In this document: piece by piece, positions 59,585 through 64,000 of the stretch
How the letters are laid out: each line of letters begins with the position of its first letter
How positions within the stretch are numbered: position 1 is the first letter of the stretch
Assembly (NCBI GenBank): GCA_037176725.1
Contig: JAZBRS010000026.1
Location: 105,507,501-105,571,500 of the forward strand
Length of the DNA stretch: 64,000 nucleotides
Origin: Posidonia oceanica
Taxonomy: Eukaryota > Streptophyta > Magnoliopsida > Alismatales > Posidoniaceae
Direction: 5' to 3'
The notes under the pieces: model-generated
Database searches by the model: none
Seen by the model: the letters and a program-made list of their open reading frames with translations, nothing else
What the model was told of the DNA's origin: nothing
Made by a program: the position numbers and the translations under genes

Positions 59585-60712
59585 TCAGAACGCTTGTACC
59601 TCTGTCAGATATTCAGGAGTGCATCCCGAGCCTTGTGCAGATACTAAGTCAGTAGATCGCACTCCATGCTGCATAAGATCAGCCAGCTTAGTTGTAGCAG
59701 ATGTTGAGCCGAATGGATATGTCTGGAGAAGCCTTGGGGCGGTGCTGTCTATGAAGGCGCCCTGCTGGAGGCCGAACTGCCGCATGACCCAGATGGGATG
59801 ATACTCCATGCCTCCGGTGAATCCGGGCAGCACCACAAGTCGTGCATCGCGGGTGTCGAAGAAGATAGTAAAAGGCTCAGCCGCAGATGGAATGATGCGC
59901 CATATAACGGTGTCGTCCGTCAGCTCAGATAGTTTCTTGTATTCTTCAGGGACGCTCTTGATTGTTCTGGCGTAGTCGCTGTTGCAATATGTCTCAATAG
60001 CGTTGCCCCGGGGGCATAGTATGTTTAGTTCAAGATGTGCAGCCAGCCAAATCTGTACTAGCACTCCGCAGCCGTGGAAGTGGCGGCAGCAGTGAGAGAT
60101 GCTGTCCAGCCCGCAGTATGTCTCAACTAAGACAACTGGTGCTAGGTCTATATGCCTAGTCACCACAGCTAGTGCGATTTCAGCAATTTCTATCGCAACG
60201 GTCATCCGGTCATGAGTGAATATCAGCTCTCCAAGAAATCGGGTGACAAATCCCCGAAGCCACAGATCATCTCCGAGCTCAACACGCTTGTCTATGATCT
60301 CGTCAAAGTAATGTAGGCACAGCATGGGCGTGAGGCCGCTGGTGCAGATCAGTCTTTGCTGGCACCGGTCAGTAGATAGCCTAGATAGCTTGCAGAGGAC
60401 GGCTATGTACTTGTCACACCTCATGAAGATGGGCGGTCCCATTAGCCGGGAGAAACCACAGATGCGGCGCACCTCTTCCAGTGTTGGTGTCAGCTCTGTC
60501 CTTCCGAAGCGGAAGACATGGTGTGTCGGCTTCCAAAATCTTGCGGCAATGCACAGGAGGTGTCGGCTTACTTCGACATCAGCCACCTTCAGCAGTTTTG
60601 TTGGTATGCCCCAGAGACGCAGCTTCTCACAGTCTTCCTGGGTAAGCTTGCCAATCCAACCCCGTAGGGCTTCAGAACAATGCACTGGGGTCTCAAGAGT
60701 AGGATAACCCAT
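59585..60712 (-). CDS. Accessory ORF of the gypsy element, DUF7745/plant-mobile-domain-like
   Basis: An uninterrupted - strand ORF of 375 residues, taking the first ATG at 60712 (MGYPTLETPVHC); the frame is open a further 14 codons upstream. The N-terminal part (residues about 35-80) reads ARFWKPTHHVFRFGRTELTPTLEEVRRICGF, the hallmark stretch of plant proteins annotated as DUF7745 or retrotransposon-linked plant mobile domain. The rest is rich in His and Cys and has no catalytic motif that I know. It lies downstream of the integrase in the same orientation, where some Tat-group elements carry an extra ORF. Its role is unknown; related domains occur in the MAIN/MAIL genes needed for transposon silencing. 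It is intact while pol is not. Confidence 0.8.
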   Translation of the reverse strand: MGYPTLETPVHCSEALRGWIGKLTQEDCEKLRLWGIPTKLLKVADVEVSRHLLCIAARFWKPTHHVFRFGRTELTPTLEEVRRICGFSRLMGPPIFMRCDKYIAVLCKLSRLSTDRCQQRLICTSGLTPMLCLHYFDEIIDKRVELGDDLWLRGFVTRFLGELIFTHDRMTVAIEIAEIALAVVTRHIDLAPVVLVETYCGLDSISHCCRHFHGCGVLVQIWLAAHLELNILCPRGNAIETYCNSDYARTIKSVPEEYKKLSELTDDTVIWRIIPSAAEPFTIFFDTRDARLVVLPGFTGGMEYHPIWVMRQFGLQQGAFIDSTAPRLLQTYPFGSTSATTKLADLMQHGVRSTDLVSAQGSGCTPEYLTEVQAF

Positions 60713-60755
60713 GGCGCAGGCCACAGGGTGAAACAGACAGATGCTGCAGAATCCT

Positions 60756-62157
60756 CAAGGTACCTGTTATCAATGCTGTAGATAGTCAGATCACACAGGC
60801 ATATAATCGCTAACTGAAAGTAGAATCTGAAGCTGGTCAAGCAGTTCAATATATTCAGCAGTTAATATCAAAACATAGCAGCTAAGCATATATAAGCAGG
60901 GGAATCTGTTGACACGGGGGCGAGGACTGGCAGGAGATCTGCACCAGCGCAGCTCGAGCGGCATCAACGCATGCTTGGCAAGAGTACTGTCTCAGAGCCG
61001 GGGCAAGTTTGCAGAGCGGAATGATTGGAAAGAGGGAAGAGATGATTAGGAGATGCAGGTATGCATGATGCAGGTTGATATGCTTGGGATATGATTAGTA
61101 TGTTATGTCCTCAGCATACAGGGTGCTTTGGTACCTACTGCAGAGGAAGGGAGTGGTCCCTGACTCACTGGGCCCTACTTGGACTCTTAGCTTGCTAGTG
61201 GCACTCTGGAATGGGTGTTGGCAGTATTCAGGCGGTGGTGTGGTGAGGACAGGTTACCTGCCAAACTCTCAGAACCTACACCTACTTTTTCTACCCACTC
61301 TTTTTTGTTTTCTCCCTTGTGGGTGTGTAGGCTTTCTCTGTCTCTAGCTAGGAGATGGTAAGCGTTTGGTTTTGATGTGGGAGGTTGTGGGCCTTAGGCT
61401 TACACCCTTGGTTCCTTCTAAGGTATGGGGGGATAATATTGCCTGCATTTTTGGGCTGATTTTTGTCCAATCCTTTTCTTTTTCTCTTTCTTTTTTCTTT
61501 GCTCTTTTTTTTTCTTTTTTCTTTTTTTTTGCTTGTTTGACTTCTTTTTCATCTTTTTATTTTTCAGGCTTTGCTATTCCCATTTTGGAGGCAAAAAGGA
61601 AGGGTGCTTAGGTTGTAATGGATGTGGGCTTTGGGTCTCCTTTGAGATGAGCTGAAGGAGCAGGGTTAGACTGCACACCCCTATCTCTGGGACCGACTTC
61701 TGTCTTCGCCTTCTGTTTCTTTTGATATGCCCAAGCCTAGATGTCTATTCTCTCTTCTTTGAACTCACATCCTAGCATTTTTTCTCCCTCAGAAGTGTAT
61801 GTCCTGTGAGTTTGGGCAGTTCGCCTGTCCTGATTGGTGGTGGCTCCCTTACTAGCTAAGACGTCTGAGTAGTACCGGGTGAGGCAAGGTGGACTCCTTC
61901 CAGAGCAGGCAAGCACTTCCAGTTTTCATCACCGGGCAGAAAATGCAATGCATGATTTGTGAGGATGACGATGATGATTTGGAAAGAGATGATATTTGGA
62001 ATGGACGAAATGCGATGGAAATGTAAGAGAATGATAGAAGAAGCATAAGCAAATGTACAGGGATAGAGATGTAGAAAGCAAGATAGAATATGCAGATAGG
62101 AATGAGAATGCAAGTGATTAGATGGGGGAGAAGCATCTGCAACGGGGCTGCCCTGGC
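60756..62157 (-). other. Spacer between gypsy pol and the accessory ORF
   Basis: No supportable gene. On the + strand it includes a T-rich region (about 61440-61570) and a purine-biased stretch (61950-62110). Short frames occur but none shows a known domain. Confidence 0.55.
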
Positions 62158-64000
62158 TATTGATAGTACTTCTTGAGGTAGTATAGGTTGACGGGCTCAG
62201 ACTGCTCGACCTGATCCATGTCCTCAAGAGTTACAGCGTCGCCCGAAAAGACTTGTTTGACCACGAAGGGGCCACGCCAATTAGGTCAGAATTTCCCTCG
62301 ACCATCAGGCAAGTGAATGGCGCGCAGAACAAGGTCCCCTGACTGGAAGCGTCTTGGCTGAACCTTCTTCAAGTATGACCTGGCCATTCTCTTCTGGTAG
62401 CAGTGAGCATTATGCATAACTTGCAGTCTGTGCTCATCAATCGGATTCAGTTGGACGCAGCGGTCTTCGACCCATTCTGCTTCTTCCAACTCAGCTTCGC
62501 GCAGGATCCACAGCGACGGGATCTCTACCTCGATAGGCAACACCGCCTCCATGCCATACACTAGAGAATATGGGGTGGCACCTGTTGAAGTCCGGATAGA
62601 TGTCCTATACGCCCAGAGTGCGTAAGGAAGCTTGTCATGCCAGTCCTTATGAGTTTCTGCCATCTTCTTCAGGATTTTAACCAGGTTTTTGTTAGCGAAC
62701 TCTACTGCACCGTTCATCTGTGGCCGATAAGGCGAGGATCTGTGGTGTTTGATGCTGAAGCTCTGCAAATAGTCTTCGATGCACTTAGCAATGAAATTTA
62801 TGCTGTTATCAGATATGATCGCATGCGGGACCCCACACCGGGCTATGATATTGTTTCTGATAAACTTTTCTGTACAACTATCCCGCCCCTAATACATACT
62901 TTAACGCTAGACGCGTCAGAGCTCTTTTGTCTGCTGCTGAGGTACCGAGTGGAAAGCTGCCAGTCTCCAGGAAAGCTTTTATATCTTGATACCAGGGCTG
63001 CTCCTCTGCTGGATCTGCCTCTTCTATGTTCATACAGTGTACAAGCTGCTCTATGCGAGTAGCAGATACATCCACTGTGCTGTCTTCAGGTATGCTGAGT
63101 CAGGACGCCAAGGTTGCCAATGCATCTGCATATGCGTTCCTTGCTCGGTTCATGTATGTAAAGCGGATGCTCACAAATTGTTCTATCAGCTTTAGGAGGT
63201 GTTCATGATACGGCAGTAGCTTTGGATCGTTTGTCCTCCACTCGCCATTGACTTGAGAGATCACCAGCATAGCATCGCCATGCACCAGCTGCTTCTGCAC
63301 CTCATGCTCGAGGGCGACATTCAGTCCTAAGATGCATGCCTCATATTCTGCCTCGTTGTTGGTGCATCTGAAGGTCAGCTTCCTGGCGAAAGGAATCATC
63401 TGTCCCTGAGGCGTTGTCAGCACCGCGCCTATGCCTCGGCCTTTCTTGTTCACAGCACCATCAAAGTATAACTACCATTGTTCCTGATCTTCAGGGTCTT
63501 TCTCTTCAGAGTCCTCCATTGCAAACAGAATGTCTTCATCTGAAAACTACGTCTGGAGTGGCTGATATTCAGACAGTGGGAGATCAGCAAGATGATCTGC
63601 CATAGCTTTGCCTTTCATGGACTTCTGAGTGACAAAGGTGATGTCGTACTGAGACAGTAACACCTGCCACTTAACACATCTGCCTACCATGGCCGGTTTC
63701 TGAAAAAGGAACTTGATAGGATCATGCCGGCACAAGAGCTGAACTGGGTACGCCATCATGTAATGCCTTAGTTTCTGTGCAGTCCAGACAAGAGATAGGC
63801 AGGTCTTCTCCATTGTACTGTACCTGGCTTCGCATTCATTTAACTTCTTGCGCAGGTAGTAAATGGCGAGCTCCTTTCTGCTAGATTCATCATGTTGGCC
63901 CAAGACGGCGTCCATGGAATGCTGCGTGGTAGAAAGGTAGAGAAGTAAGGGTCTCCCTGGCGTGGGGGAAACCAAGACAGGAGGCTTAATCAACAGCTGC
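62158..64000 (-). pseudogene. Gypsy pol: RNase H, second RNase H and truncated integrase
   Basis: From the window end downwards: the RT-linked RNase H (63993-63547, with GRPLLLYLS, LRKKLNECEARYS and FLFQKPAMVGRCVKWQ), a stop near 63547, a second RNase H of archaeal-like type (about 63470-63100, with NNEAEYEACILGLNVAL and NAYADALATLAS), a linker (63075-62878), then the integrase. The integrase jumps from the linker (ALTRLALKYV) straight into the late catalytic core (FIRNNIIARCGVPHAIISDN, about 62870-62800). The HHCC zinc finger and the first catalytic Asp are deleted. SSPYRPQMNGAVE follows, and the C-terminal part is broken by a stop at 62286 inside the GKFxPNWRGPF motif before ending at 62158. 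The protein cannot be functional. Confidence 0.9.

Larger units (their letters stand above)
50779..64000 (-). mobile_element. Ty3/gypsy element of Tat-like type, 3' half
   Basis: On the - strand the order is pol (from beyond 64000 to 62158), an accessory ORF (60712-59585), a repeat-rich 3' untranslated region, a polypurine tract (near 57020-57033) and the 3' LTR (57019-50779). The pol order RNase H, second RNase H, integrase is characteristic of the Tat group (Ogre/Retand and relatives). Gag, protease, most of the reverse transcriptase and the 5' LTR are beyond the window. The pol is damaged, so the copy is defective. Confidence 0.85.

Noticed and set aside
59153..59647. 164-codon + strand frame
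   Set aside because: Antisense to the gypsy element and overlapping its accessory ORF; no recognisable domain.
60900..60935. A TCTGTTGACAC motif resembling the start of the gypsy LTR in + orientation
   Set aside because: Only the first few bases match; the following sequence does not resemble the LTR and no purine tract or duplication supports it.

Overview
The window is eukaryotic nuclear DNA from a flowering plant. The evidence is split genes with GT-AG introns, plant-type retrotransposons (Ty1/copia, Ty3/gypsy, LINE), CACTA, hAT and Tourist-like DNA transposons, and two recognisable plant genes. The species cannot be fixed from the sequence alone. By my count, two host genes and their flanks occupy about 20 kb (27.0-47.0 kb). 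Nearly everything else is transposable elements nested inside one another.

Host genes. (1) A complete, apparently intact REC/TSS-type CLU-TPR gene lies on the + strand (27711-38248). I could place 23 exons that join into one open frame of 1,805 codons. Its Arabidopsis relatives control the size of the chloroplast compartment and belong to the same superfamily as FRIENDLY/CLU. (2) A heptahelical (HHP4/5, PAQR-type) membrane-protein gene lies on the - strand (39715-46699) in four exons. Its third intron holds a whole degenerate Ty1/copia element, and the 3' end of its last exon is tandemly duplicated. The two genes converge, with 1.5 kb between their stop codons.

Left part, 1-27.0 kb. A large LTR of a 'TGTAAC...GTTACA' family (probably Ty3/gypsy, Tekay-like) starts before the window and ends at 11200. 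A CACTA transposon (1100-10185) is inserted in it. The CACTA carries pieces of at least two host genes: an NPH3-domain gene and a coiled-coil gene. A 3.1-kb solo LTR (4812-7957) is inserted in the CACTA. Next come a Tourist-like MITE (11677-11979), a hAT-like non-autonomous element with internal tandem repeats (about 12168-13942), an AT-rich stretch, and a deleted hAT element (15155-16450). Then comes a long L1-type LINE on the - strand (16536-27002), bounded by a perfect 16-bp target duplication and interrupted by another 3.0-kb solo LTR (22333-25347) with its own perfect 5-bp duplication. The 5' end of the LINE lies 0.7 kb upstream of the REC start codon.

Right part, 47-64 kb. A decayed hAT transposase gene with a BED zinc finger (about 47.9-50.04 kb) is cut by another LTR of the TGTAAC family (from 50040). 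That LTR is in turn cut by a large Ty3/gypsy element of Tat-like type on the - strand (50779 to beyond the window end). The gypsy element has a 6.2-kb 3' LTR, a 3' untranslated region packed with hairpin-forming tandem arrays, an intact 375-residue ORF resembling the DUF7745/plant-mobile-domain group, and a damaged pol with RNase H, a second RNase H and an integrase that has lost its front half.

I found no tRNA, rRNA, CRISPR array or prokaryotic-type system. The most distinctive material is the chimeric gene-capturing CACTA, the GATA/TATC hairpin arrays, the intact accessory ORF in an otherwise broken gypsy element, and the remodelled HHP gene.
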